In this document: piece after piece, positions 41,640-50,348 of the stretch | Layout of the letters: the number at the start of each line of letters is the position of its first letter | How positions within the stretch are numbered: position 1 is the first letter of the stretch | DNA from: Pseudomonas sp. RIT-PI-S | GTDB lineage: Bacteria; Pseudomonadota; Gammaproteobacteria; Pseudomonadales; Pseudomonadaceae | NCBI RefSeq assembly: GCF_025642975.1 | Contig: NZ_JANZKJ010000017.1 | Span: forward strand, 1 to 64,000 | Length of the DNA stretch: 64,000 nt | Direction of reading: 5' to 3' | Made by a program: the position numbers and the translations under genes | The notes under the pieces: model-generated | The model's input: only the letters and a program-made list of their open reading frames with translations | Database searches by the model: none | Told to the model about the DNA's origin: nothing

Positions 41640-43088
41640 TCAGCGGCTCACGGCGGCGTTGAAGTCCAGCTTCTCACCCCGGTTGGCGGAGAGCTGTGGC
41701 ATCAGCGAACCTACGATCATTGCCAACGCGCTGCACAGCAGGCCTGCCAGTTGCGGTGGCCAAAAGGCATCCGGCTGCTGGGTGTATTCCAGCGAGCCCC
41801 ACACCGCCACGCCGGTGAACATGGCGAGGAAGGCGCCCTGGGTGGTGGCGCGTTTCCAGAACAGCCCGAAGAACAGCGGCGTCACGGCCGCGACCAGGGT
41901 CACCTTATAGGCGTTGCCGACCATCTCGTAGATGCTCGAGTCCGAATGCAGCGCGAAGGCGATGGTCGCGGCGGTCATCGCCAGCACGCTGCAGCGCATG
42001 GCCAGCAGGGCTTGCTTGTCGGTCATGTTCGGCAGCAGCGGGCGCAGGATGTTCTCGGTGAAGGTCACCGAGGGCGCCAGCAAGGTGCCGGACGCGGTGG
42101 ACATGATCGCCGAGAGCACCGCGCCGAAGAACATCACCTGGGCGAACAGCGGGGTCCGCTCCAGGATCAACCGCGGCAGGATCAGCTGCGAGTCGCCGCC
42201 CAGTAGTTGCTCGACCATTGCCGGGTCGATCATCTTGGCGGCGAAGATCAGGAAGATCGGCAGCATGCAGAAGCTCAGGTACAGGGCCGCGCCGGTCATC
42301 GAAGCGCGCGAGGCGATGGTTTCGGTCTTGGCCGACATCACCCGTGCATACACGTCTTGCTGCGGGATGGAGCCGAACATCATGGTCACGGCCGCGCCGA
42401 GGAAGGCAACGATGTCTTTGGCCGAGGTACCTTGCAGGAAATGGAACTTGCCTTCCGCCGCCGCCTGGCTGATCACTGCCTCCGGGCCACCCGCCATGCC
42501 GCCGATCAGCCAGGTCAGGTAGAACAACCCGGCAACGATGATGATCATCTGCAGCGAGTCGGTCATGGCCACGGACCACATGCCGCCGAACAAGGTATGC
42601 AACAGCACGATCAAGGTGCCCAGCAGCATGCCTTGGGTCAGGCTGATACCGCCATCGGACAGCGCGTTGAAGATCACCCCGAGCGCGGTCAACTGCGCGG
42701 CCACCCAGCCCAGGTAGGACGCGATGATGACCAGGCTGGTGAGCAGCTCTACCTGTGGGCCGAAGCGCTTGCGGAAGAAGTCACCGATAGTGAGCAGGTT
42801 CAGCCGGTACAGCGGCCGGGCGAACACCAGGCCTACCAGCATCAGGCAGCCGAAGGAACCGAACGGGTCCTCGATGATGCCGGAGAAGCCTTCCTGGAGG
42901 AAGGTCGCGGGGATACCCAGCACGGCTTCGGAGCCGAACCAGGTGGAGAACACCATCGCGACCACGAGCGGGAACGACATGCTGCGCCCCCCGGATGCGA
43001 AGTCCCCGGCGTTCTTGACCCGGGTAGATGCGTAGAAGCCTACGGCAACGGTAATGAGCAGGTAGATCGCAACAAACCAGATCAGCAT
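41640..43088 (-). CDS. Sodium:solute symporter family protein, 482 aa
   Basis: About 13 hydrophobic helices. The SSF pattern includes FASGGRSMSFPLVVAMVFSTWFG near the N-terminus, LGWVAAQLTALGVIF and FGSIPQQDVYARVMSAKT, the last resembling the family signature. ATG 43088 is preceded by GGAAAG; the upstream in-frame extension is not protein-like. It is an inner-membrane Na+-coupled importer. The substrate cannot be assigned: relatives carry proline, pantothenate, short-chain acids or choline, and no linked catabolic gene is visible. Confidence 0.88.
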   Translation of the reverse strand: MLIWFVAIYLLITVAVGFYASTRVKNAGDFASGGRSMSFPLVVAMVFSTWFGSEAVLGIPATFLQEGFSGIIEDPFGSFGCLMLVGLVFARPLYRLNLLTIGDFFRKRFGPQVELLTSLVIIASYLGWVAAQLTALGVIFNALSDGGISLTQGMLLGTLIVLLHTLFGGMWSVAMTDSLQMIIIVAGLFYLTWLIGGMAGGPEAVISQAAAEGKFHFLQGTSAKDIVAFLGAAVTMMFGSIPQQDVYARVMSAKTETIASRASMTGAALYLSFCMLPIFLIFAAKMIDPAMVEQLLGGDSQLILPRLILERTPLFAQVMFFGAVLSAIMSTASGTLLAPSVTFTENILRPLLPNMTDKQALLAMRCSVLAMTAATIAFALHSDSSIYEMVGNAYKVTLVAAVTPLFFGLFWKRATTQGAFLAMFTGVAVWGSLEYTQQPDAFWPPQLAGLLCSALAMIVGSLMPQLSANRGEKLDFNAAVSR

Positions 43089-43307
43089 GTGTTCTTTCCG
43101 TGGTTTCGGCCGGCAGTGCACCCCTGCTGGGAAGCACTGCCGCGAATGGCTGTTTATTTTTGTTTGGCACGCAGCCGGAGGCGGCAAGGCCTCTGGCGGC
43201 ACGGAGCGGAAGTCTGCCAAGCCTGTAAAATATGTCAAACGATATTGGCAGTTACAGCTTAAAAAAATAGACAGACGGAAAGCGGGGCACGGCCCCTCTG
43301 CAGGGGC

Positions 43308-43844
43308 CTAGCGCGGTTGGAGAATCATGCAGGTCGTGCTTGCCGTCGCATACAGGCGGCCCGCGGCGTCGACGATGCGGCCCTCGGCGAGGGCGGAGGA
43401 ACGCCCCAGGTGGACCACGCTGCCGATGGCGCGTACCGGCCCGGTGTCAGCGGTCAGCGCGCGCACATAGCTCACTCGCAGCTCCATGGTCGTATACCCC
43501 TGGCCCTGTTGCAGGCGGGTATGAATGGCGCAGCCCATGCAGGAGTCGAGCAGGGTCGCGGCATAGCCTCCATGCACGCTGCCCAGGGGGTTGTAGTGGC
43601 GTTCGTCGGGGGTGCCCTGGAACACGAAGTGGCCCTCGCCCCATTCCACGGGCAGGAAGTCCAGCAGTGCGCCAATGGGCGGGGAGGGTAACTCCCCTTG
43701 GGCGATCTTTTCGAAAAACGCCTGGGGCGTGAGCGCGCTTACCTGCGCCAGGGTCAGGGTGCCCGGTGGGCCTAGCCGCTCACGTGCGGCCTGCGCTTGG
43801 GCGCGCCATTGTTCCAGGGTTTGCTCCAGCAGCTGATCGTTCAT
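43308..43844 (-). CDS. PaaI-family hotdog-fold thioesterase, 178 aa
   Basis: The hotdog domain occupies the C-terminal 120 residues, with the PaaI/4HBT signature NPLGSVHGGYAATLLDSCMGCA and the later VSYVRALTADTGPVRAIGSVVHLGRSSALAEGRI. ATG 43844 fits best; the upstream frame lacks family likeness. It should hydrolyse acyl- or aryl-CoA thioesters in the cytoplasm. The substrate is unknown. Confidence 0.88.
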   Translation of the reverse strand: MNDQLLEQTLEQWRAQAQAARERLGPPGTLTLAQVSALTPQAFFEKIAQGELPSPPIGALLDFLPVEWGEGHFVFQGTPDERHYNPLGSVHGGYAATLLDSCMGCAIHTRLQQGQGYTTMELRVSYVRALTADTGPVRAIGSVVHLGRSSALAEGRIVDAAGRLYATASTTCMILQPR

Positions 43845-44008
43845 CGGGTGATCCAAGCAGGAAGGGAGCCTTGATAGTATTACAGGCCAAATATTACGCA
43901 AGCCGTATACCGCCCTCAGGGTTTGCTATCCTCCGTGCCGCTGGCGCGCACCTGGCGCCGGATCATTTCCACAAATGCCACACGGATGTGGCGCAGTACG
44001 AGAGCCTT

Positions 44009-45328
44009 ATGCCTGCCCACGCCACCGAACGCCCCGTCGTGCTGTCCCGCGCGGACCACAAGACCCTCGCCTTGGCCGCGCTGGGCGGCGCGCTGGAAAT
44101 CTACGATTTCATCATCTTCGTGTTCTTCGCCCTCACCCTGGCCAAGCTGTTCTTCCCGCCAGACATGCCCGAGTGGCTGCGCCTGTTGCAGAGCTTCGGC
44201 ATTTTCGTGACCGGTTACCTGGCGCGGCCGCTGGGCGGCCTGGTGATGGCGCACTACGCCGACCGGCTGGGGCGCAAGCGAGTGTTCAGCCTGAGCATCC
44301 TGATGATGGCGCTGCCTTGCCTGCTTATCGGCCTGATGCCCGTGTACGCCGATGTCGGCTACCTGGCACCGCTGACACTGCTGGCGCTGCGGGTGCTGCA
44401 AGGCGCCGCGGTGGGCGGCGAGGTACCGAGCGCCTGGGTGTTCGTTGCCGAGCACGTGCCGGCGCCTCGGCGCGGCTACGCCCTAGGCTTCCTGCAAGCC
44501 GGGTTGACCTTCGGTTATCTGCTGGGGGCACTGATCGCCACGGCGCTGGCGCGGCTGCTCACCCCCGAACAGATGCTGGACTTTGGCTGGCGCTTGCCGT
44601 TCCTGTTGGGTGGCGTGTTCGGCGTGCTCGGGGTATGGCTGCGTCGCTGGCTGAGCGAGACCCCCGTGTTCCTCGCGATGCGCGAACGTCGCGAGGCCGG
44701 GGCGCCGCTGCCGTTGGCCCAAGTGCTGCGGGCGCACCGCCGCGCCTTGTTGCCAGCGGTGTTGCTCACCTGCGTGTTGACCACGGCGGTGGTGGTGCTG
44801 GTGGTACTGACCCCCACCTTGATGCAGCAGCGGTTCGGCCTGGCGGCCGCCGAAGCCTTTGCCTTGAGTAGCCTGGGGATCGTTTTTCTCAACATCGGCT
44901 GCGTGCTCGCCGGGCTGCTGGCGGACCGGATCGGCCCCTGGCGCGCGCTGCTGGTGTACAGCCTGCTGCTGCCGATAGGGACCTTCGTGCTGTATGCGAG
45001 CTTGATTCTCGACCTGGGCACGGCGGGCGTGGCCTATGCCTTGGCCGGCTTGTGCAGCGGGGTAGTGGGGGTGGTGCCGGCGGTGATGGTCGCGCTCTTC
45101 CCGCCGGCGGTCCGTGTATCGGGCATCTCCCTCACCTATAACATCGCCTACGCGCTGTGGGCCAGCCTGACGCCGCTCGGCCTGCTGGCGCTGGTGCCGT
45201 GGAGCCCATGGGTGCTGGTGGGCTACAGCCTGCTCATGGGGGGAGTAGGCGTGGGCTGTTGCCTGGCCCGGCACCGTTTGCGCTGGCCGGGGTTGGTGGA
45301 AGAGGCCGGGAGCTATCGGCGAGCGTGA
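44009..45328 (+). CDS. MFS transporter, metabolite:H+ symporter (MHS) type, 439 aa
   Basis: Twelve hydrophobic helices. The MHS hallmarks are ALEIYDFIIFVFFAL in helix 1, ARPLGGLVMAHYADRLGRKR (motif A) and a GEVPSAWVFVAEHVPAPRRG segment in the helix 5 region. ATG 44009 follows a GAGAG ribosome-site-like stretch. Family members import organic acids or betaines with protons; the substrate is unknown. It is divergent from the thioesterase gene and convergent with the DUF1853 gene. Confidence 0.88.
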   Translation: MPAHATERPVVLSRADHKTLALAALGGALEIYDFIIFVFFALTLAKLFFPPDMPEWLRLLQSFGIFVTGYLARPLGGLVMAHYADRLGRKRVFSLSILMMALPCLLIGLMPVYADVGYLAPLTLLALRVLQGAAVGGEVPSAWVFVAEHVPAPRRGYALGFLQAGLTFGYLLGALIATALARLLTPEQMLDFGWRLPFLLGGVFGVLGVWLRRWLSETPVFLAMRERREAGAPLPLAQVLRAHRRALLPAVLLTCVLTTAVVVLVVLTPTLMQQRFGLAAAEAFALSSLGIVFLNIGCVLAGLLADRIGPWRALLVYSLLLPIGTFVLYASLILDLGTAGVAYALAGLCSGVVGVVPAVMVALFPPAVRVSGISLTYNIAYALWASLTPLGLLALVPWSPWVLVGYSLLMGGVGVGCCLARHRLRWPGLVEEAGSYRRA

Positions 45329-45420
45329 ACCACGCACCTGTAGGCGCAGCGCTCTACGTGCCTGCGGTCATCGCCAGCGCAGGCAAAGCTGGCCCCTGCC
45401 TGCGAAACGCACACGGCCCG

Positions 45421-46350
45421 CTAGGAAGGCCAGCCATCACTCACGAGGAACAGCCGCTGCGCTTCGTCGGCGAATTCGCCATGGGGCACCATGCGAACCA
45501 GCAGCTGTGCCGGGGCGTCGGCGGGCAATTCGTCGAGCCAGTGCTGCAAGGTGAAGGTGTCCCACAGCTCGGCGGTGGGGCAGCGTGCCGGCCCCAGCCA
45601 GCGGGCCCTGGGCAGCGGTTGCCAGTAGCCCCGGGCGTTGGCGGCCATCGCTGGCCATTGGCAGCGGTGCAGCCAGTCGCCGCGCAGGTGATCGTCGCTG
45701 GCACCGGCAGGGGCTTGGCCATGGGCATGCCACGGGTAAAAGAGATAACCGCCTAGCCACAGCCAGGGTTGCGGGTCCGTCAGCCCCAGGCTGAGCAGCC
45801 GCTGCCGCGCCGCCGGATGGCCAGACAGCGGCAGCTGGTGGCCGGCCAGGTGAAACAACTTGCGGTCCAGCCGGTCGTCCCGGCCGGGGCCTAGCCAGTC
45901 GGCGGTGCTGTCTCCTGTGGCGTCGTCCCTGCCCAGGTAGAACTTCACCGCCAGCTCCACATGGTGCAGCCCGTCATGGTCGCGCAGCACCGCGTCCATC
46001 TCCCCCAACGTGTGGCCGTTCTCGCGGATCGGCAGGTTGGCGGCCAGCAGCTCGACCCCCGGCGCCTGGCGCAGCGCGAACTGCCATAGCCGTTCGTAAT
46101 AAAGGCCCAGGCGATGGGTCGAACTCGTGGCCAGCCACTCACTCAAATGGCTGTCGTCTTCGTCGAGCAGGCGTAACCAGCGTGCCATGGCTTCGGGCGC
46201 CTTCGCCCAGTCGCTGCCCTGCAAGGGGTGGCGCTGCGCCCACGGCGCCTGGTCGAGCATTGCCGGTGAAGTCAGCACCCACGCCAGGTCCCGCACCGCA
46301 GGGCGGCGCAGCAGGCGGGGAAGTTCGCAGAGGGAGGCAAAAGGGTTCAT
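45421..46350 (-). CDS. DUF1853 family protein, 309 aa
   Basis: The frame starts MNPFASLCELPRLLRRPAVRDLAW at ATG 46350, preceded by GAGGGAGG. The segment TLGEMDAVLRD (114-124) followed by HHVELAVKFYLG (129-140) resembles the core of PD-(D/E)XK nuclease-like folds, to which I recall this family being assigned. The strict E-x-K is not obvious, so catalysis is doubtful. It is divergent from nadK. No experimentally known function. Confidence 0.82.
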   Translation of the reverse strand: MNPFASLCELPRLLRRPAVRDLAWVLTSPAMLDQAPWAQRHPLQGSDWAKAPEAMARWLRLLDEDDSHLSEWLATSSTHRLGLYYERLWQFALRQAPGVELLAANLPIRENGHTLGEMDAVLRDHDGLHHVELAVKFYLGRDDATGDSTADWLGPGRDDRLDRKLFHLAGHQLPLSGHPAARQRLLSLGLTDPQPWLWLGGYLFYPWHAHGQAPAGASDDHLRGDWLHRCQWPAMAANARGYWQPLPRARWLGPARCPTAELWDTFTLQHWLDELPADAPAQLLVRMVPHGEFADEAQRLFLVSDGWPS

Positions 46351-46416
46351 TTGCGCAGCATAGCTGCTGCTGGGTACTTCATCCGCATCAAAGCTACGTT
46401 CCCCGGGGTGGTGTTT

Positions 46417-46445
46417 TTGTCTGGGCCGCCGCTTTGGCTCATAAT
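46417..46445 (+). promoter_or_regulatory. Likely sigma70 promoter of nadK and its downstream chain
   Basis: TTGTCT (46417-46422), a 17-bp spacer and CATAAT (46440-46445, 5 of 6 matches), about 35 bp upstream of the nadK ATG. Only this good pair was seen in the 130-bp divergent gap. Confidence 0.45.
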
Positions 46446-46480
46446 CGTGGCTTTGCCTCACCAGAACGCCCGGGAGCCCC

Positions 46481-47371
46481 ATGGAGCAGTTTCGTAATAT
46501 CGGTATCATCGGCCGTCTCGGCAGCACCCAGGTGCTGGACACCATCCGCCGGCTGAAAAGGTTCCTGGTGGAACGGCACCTGCACGTGATCCTCGAAGAC
46601 ACTATCGCCGAAGTGCTCCCCGGCCATGGCCTGCAAACTTCCACGCGCAAGTTGCTCGGCGAAGTGTGCGACCTGGTGATCGTGGTGGGCGGCGACGGCA
46701 GCCTGCTCGGCGCCGCCCGCGCCCTGGCCCGCCACCATATCCCGGTGCTCGGCGTGAACCGCGGCAGCCTGGGCTTTCTCACGGACATCCGCCCCGACGA
46801 ACTCGAGCACAAGGTCGCCGAGGTACTCGATGGCCATTACCTGGTAGAAAGCCGGTTCCTGCTGGAGGCCGAAGTGCGCCGCCATGGCGAGGCCATTGGC
46901 CAGGGCGATGCCCTCAACGACGTGGTGCTGCACCCGGGCAAGTCCACCCGGATGATCGAGTTCGAGATCTACATCGACGGGCAGTTCGTGTGCAGCCAGA
47001 AGGCCGACGGCCTGATCGTCGCCACGCCTACCGGCTCTACCGCCTATGCGCTCTCGGCCGGCGGGCCGATCATGCACCCCAAGCTCGATGCCATCGTGAT
47101 CGTGCCCATGTACCCGCATACGCTGAGCGGCCGGCCGATCGTGGTCGACGGCAACAGCGAGCTGAAAATCGTGGTGGCCAAGGACATGACCATCTATCCA
47201 CAGGTGTCCTGTGACGGCCAGAACCACTTCACCTGTGCCCCTGGGGACACCATCACGGTGAAGAAAAAGCCGCAGAAGCTGCGGCTTATCCATCCCCTGG
47301 ACCATAACTACTACGAGGTCTGCCGCACCAAGCTTGGCTGGGGCAGCAAGCTCGGCGGCGGAGGCGAGTGA
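46481..47371 (+). CDS. nadK: NAD kinase, 296 aa
   Basis: It phosphorylates NAD+ to NADP+ using ATP. The GGDGS motif spans G70-S74 with catalytic D72. NDVVLHPGKSTRMIEFEI and the nucleotide-binding PTGSTAYALSAGGPIMHP complete the family pattern. The length of about 296 residues is standard for proteobacteria. It heads a compact run of genes: the next start overlaps its stop (TGATG). Essential in most bacteria. Confidence 0.97.
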   Translation: MEQFRNIGIIGRLGSTQVLDTIRRLKRFLVERHLHVILEDTIAEVLPGHGLQTSTRKLLGEVCDLVIVVGGDGSLLGAARALARHHIPVLGVNRGSLGFLTDIRPDELEHKVAEVLDGHYLVESRFLLEAEVRRHGEAIGQGDALNDVVLHPGKSTRMIEFEIYIDGQFVCSQKADGLIVATPTGSTAYALSAGGPIMHPKLDAIVIVPMYPHTLSGRPIVVDGNSELKIVVAKDMTIYPQVSCDGQNHFTCAPGDTITVKKKPQKLRLIHPLDHNYYEVCRTKLGWGSKLGGGGE

Positions 47372-48342
47372 TGCTCGATCCTTCCCGAAGGTACGACCTG
47401 ATCGGCGATGTGCATGGTTGCGCCCATACCCTGGAGCACTTGCTGGATACGCTTGGCTATAGGCGCCAGGGCGGGGTGTGGCGCCACCCTCAGCGCCAGG
47501 CGGTGTTCCTGGGCGACATCATCGACCGCGGCCCGCGCATCCGTGAGGCGCTGCACATCGTGCACGACATGGTCGAGGCGGGTGAAGCCTGGTGCATCAT
47601 GGGCAATCACGAGTTCAACGCCCTGGGCTGGGTCACCCCGGCGCTTCCCGGCAGTGGCAAGGCGCATGTGCGCGAGCATACGCCGCGCCACCTGCGGCTG
47701 ATCGAGGCGACCCTGGACCAGGTCGCCCAGCACCCGAAAGACTGGCAGGATTTTCTCGGCTGGTTCTACCAACTGCCGTTGTTCGTCGATGCCGGGCGCT
47801 TCCGCCTGGTGCATGCCTGCTGGGACAGCACCCTGATCGGCCCGCTGCGCCAGGCCTTCCCCGACGGCCGGGTGGACCAGCACTTCGTGCAAGCTTCCAG
47901 CGTGCCCAACAGCTTTGCCGCCAACGTGTTCGATCGCCTGCTGCGCGGCACCGACATGCGCCTGCCCGATGGCATGGCGATCACCGGTGGCGATGGCCTG
48001 ACCCGCGCCTTCTTCCGCACCAAGTTCTGGGAAGACGACCCACAAACCTATGGCGATGTGGTGTTCCAACCCGATGCCCTGCCCGACGCCGTGGCGCGCA
48101 CCCCACTCAGCGCACGGGAAAAACAGTCGCTGCTGCGCTATGGCGCCGACGAGCCGCTGCTGTTCGTCGGTCATTACTGGCGTAGCGGCCGGCCAGCGCC
48201 GATCCGCCCGAACCTGGCCTGCCTGGATTACAGCGCGGTGCTCTACGGCAAGCTGGTGGCTTACCGGCTGGACGACGAGCAGGTGCTGGACCCGCGCAAG
48301 TTCGTGTGGGTGGATGTCACGCGGCCGGAGCATCGCCCTTGA
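47371..48342 (+). CDS. Metallophosphoesterase (PrpE/ApaH-like), 323 aa
   Basis: Calcineurin-type phosphoesterase. The metal ligands are in YDLIGDVHGCAHTL, FLGDIIDRGP and MGNHEFNALGW, and a late histidine motif is in LFVGHYWRSG. The ATG at 47371 shares its first base with the nadK stop and has GGAGG upstream. PrpE- and ApaH-like enzymes cleave phosphomonoesters or dinucleoside polyphosphates; the actual substrate here is unknown. Its 3' end overlaps the rhomboid gene. Confidence 0.88.
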   Translation: MLDPSRRYDLIGDVHGCAHTLEHLLDTLGYRRQGGVWRHPQRQAVFLGDIIDRGPRIREALHIVHDMVEAGEAWCIMGNHEFNALGWVTPALPGSGKAHVREHTPRHLRLIEATLDQVAQHPKDWQDFLGWFYQLPLFVDAGRFRLVHACWDSTLIGPLRQAFPDGRVDQHFVQASSVPNSFAANVFDRLLRGTDMRLPDGMAITGGDGLTRAFFRTKFWEDDPQTYGDVVFQPDALPDAVARTPLSAREKQSLLRYGADEPLLFVGHYWRSGRPAPIRPNLACLDYSAVLYGKLVAYRLDDEQVLDPRKFVWVDVTRPEHRP

Positions 48343-49211
48343 AGCCTATCGCCGCATTACGCCTGCCGGTGGCGAAAAACCTTGGCGGCTTCGTTCGGCT
48401 GCTGCGGCGCCTGCAGGTACCGCATCGGGTCACCGAGGAGGGGCCAGAGCAGGTGCTGTGGGTGCCTACCGACGACATGGCCGAACAGGTGCGCGAACTG
48501 CACGCCCGCTATCCCGATGGCGACAGCGCGCCCATGGTGGCTCAGCCCGCGCTGCCTGGCCCCGGCCGGGGGATCAGCGCCTGGCGGCAGCTGCGCGCCA
48601 GCCCGGTCACTACCGTGGTGTTGCTGCTGTGCCTGCTGGTGGGCGCCATCAGCCTGCTGGGCGAGAACCTGGAACCCTTGCACTGGCTGACCTTCGTGGA
48701 CTTCCACCAGGAAGGCGACTACGCCTGGTTCAAGCCGTGGATCGAAACCCTCGAGGCCGGGCAGTGGTGGCGGCTGGTAACGCCGATGTTCATCCACTTC
48801 GGCATCCTCCACCTGACCATGAATGGCCTGTGGTATTGGGAACTGGGCCGGCGCATCGAGTGGCGGCAGGGATCCTTGGCGCTGGCCGGGCTAACCCTGC
48901 TGTATGCGGGGGTTTCGAACCTGACCCAATACTTGTGGAGCGGCCCTGCGCTGTTCGGTGGGCTCTCCGGCGTGCTCTATGCATTGCTGGGGCATGTGTG
49001 GCTGTTCAACTGGCTGGCGCCGTCGCCGCTGTACCGCCTGCCCAAGGGCGTGCTGATCATGATGCTGGCCTGGCTTGGCCTGTGCCTTCTGGGCGCGGCG
49101 AGTGTGCTGGGCTTCGGCGAGATCGCCAACGGCGCCCATGTGGGAGGCTTGTTGGTCGGTTGTATCACCGGCCTATTGGGCGGCGCGCTCGCACGCCGTA
49201 AAATGCGCTAG
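48339..49211 (+). CDS. Rhomboid intramembrane serine protease (GlpG-like), 290 aa
   Basis: A cytoplasmic N-terminal domain of about 85 residues precedes a six-helix rhomboid core. Catalytic S210 is in FGGLSGVLYA and H267 in NGAHVGG. Oxyanion-site residues H158 and N162 (ILHLTMNGLWYWELG) and the preceding WWRLVTPMFIHFG are as in GlpG. The start is taken as TTG 48339, overlapping the phosphatase stop as TTGA with GGAG upstream; no suitable ATG exists in frame. It should cleave transmembrane substrates in the inner membrane. Confidence 0.88.
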   Translation: MKPIAALRLPVAKNLGGFVRLLRRLQVPHRVTEEGPEQVLWVPTDDMAEQVRELHARYPDGDSAPMVAQPALPGPGRGISAWRQLRASPVTTVVLLLCLLVGAISLLGENLEPLHWLTFVDFHQEGDYAWFKPWIETLEAGQWWRLVTPMFIHFGILHLTMNGLWYWELGRRIEWRQGSLALAGLTLLYAGVSNLTQYLWSGPALFGGLSGVLYALLGHVWLFNWLAPSPLYRLPKGVLIMMLAWLGLCLLGAASVLGFGEIANGAHVGGLLVGCITGLLGGALARRKMR

Positions 49212-49233
49212 TTATTTACCTCTGGATGCCCTG

Positions 49234-49494
49234 ATGACCACCTTCGCCGAGATGATCGAAAACATCACCCCCGAGATCTACGAAAGCCTGAAGCTGGCGG
49301 TGGAGATTGGCAAATGGTCCGATGGCCGCAAGCTTACCCAGGAGCAGAAGGAGCTGTCGCTGCAGGCGGTCATCGCCTGGGAGCTGCAAAACATGCCCGA
49401 AGAGCAACGCACCGGTTACATGGGCCTGCAGGAGTGCAGCTCCAAGAGCGCACCGATCGCCAACATCCTGTTCAAGTCGGACGCCATCCATTGA
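49234..49494 (+). CDS. YeaC/DUF1315 family protein, 86 aa
   Basis: Small cytoplasmic protein reading MTTFAEMIENITPEIYESL, with KWSDGRKLTQEQKELSLQAV and the terminal CSSKSAPIANILF typical of the DUF1315 family. It sits 22 bp after the rhomboid gene and overlaps the next gene (TTGA). The function of this family is unknown; it is widely linked with a DUF2797 gene in Pseudomonas, as here. Confidence 0.87.
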   Translation: MTTFAEMIENITPEIYESLKLAVEIGKWSDGRKLTQEQKELSLQAVIAWELQNMPEEQRTGYMGLQECSSKSAPIANILFKSDAIH

Positions 49495-50336
49495 CCGGTC
49501 AGCCATTGATCGAGCTCGGCCGTGGTGCTGTCAGCAAAATGGCCATTCGTATCGAAGGTAGCCAGGCGTGCTACGACCTGCGCCTGGGCGAAGCGCGCGT
49601 GCCACTCAACCCCTTGGTGGGCCAGCGCCTTCGGCTCGAGTACCTCGGCGCCATTCATTGCGTCAATTGCGGCAAGCGCACTAAAAGCAGCTATAGCCAA
49701 GGCTACTGCTACCCTTGCATGACCCGGTTGGCCGCCTGTGACCTGTGCATCATGAGCCCCGAACGCTGCCACTACGAACACGGCACCTGCCGTGAGCCGA
49801 GCTGGGGCGAGCAGTTCTGCATGACCGACCACATCGTGTACCTGGCCAACAGCTCCGGTATCAAGGTCGGGATCACCCGCGCCACCCAGCTGCCCACTCG
49901 CTGGCTGGACCAGGGCGCCAGCCAGGCGCTGCCGATCCTGCGGGTCGCCACGCGCCAGCAGTCCGGGTTGGTCGAGGATCTGTTCCGTTCCCAGGTGCCA
50001 GACCGCACCAACTGGCGCGCGCTGCTCAAGGGCGAAGCCGCCGAGGTGGACCTGCTGGCGGTGCGTGAGCAACTGTTCGATAGCTGCGCCGCGGGCATCA
50101 GCCTGCTGCAGGAGCGTTTCGGCCTGCAGGCCATCCAGCCGCTGCCGAACGCCGAAGTGGTGCGCATCAGCTATCCGGTAACGGCGTACCCGGGCAAGAT
50201 CACCAGCTTCAACCTGGACAAGGACCCCCTCGTCGAAGGCACACTGACCGGCATCAAGGGTCAATACCTGATATTCGACACCGGCGTGATCAACATTCGC
50301 AAATACACGGCCTACCAGCTCGCCGTGCACCAGTAG
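49491..50336 (+). CDS. DUF2797 domain protein, 281 aa
   Basis: A cysteine-rich first half (CVNCGKRTK, GYCYPCMTRLAACDLC, further Cys in ERCHYEHGTC) suggests one or two zinc-binding knuckles. The centre has HIVYLANSSGIKVGITRATQ, a GIY-YIG-nuclease-like strand pattern with H-x-x-Y-L-A and KVGIT, though catalytic competence is uncertain. The start is unclear: TTG 49491 (overlapping the YeaC stop), TTG 49506 or ATG 49539; I give the first because of the overlap. It lies 12 bp before pepN. Confidence 0.82.
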   Translation: MTGQPLIELGRGAVSKMAIRIEGSQACYDLRLGEARVPLNPLVGQRLRLEYLGAIHCVNCGKRTKSSYSQGYCYPCMTRLAACDLCIMSPERCHYEHGTCREPSWGEQFCMTDHIVYLANSSGIKVGITRATQLPTRWLDQGASQALPILRVATRQQSGLVEDLFRSQVPDRTNWRALLKGEAAEVDLLAVREQLFDSCAAGISLLQERFGLQAIQPLPNAEVVRISYPVTAYPGKITSFNLDKDPLVEGTLTGIKGQYLIFDTGVINIRKYTAYQLAVHQ

Positions 50337-50348
50337 AAGGACAAGGCC

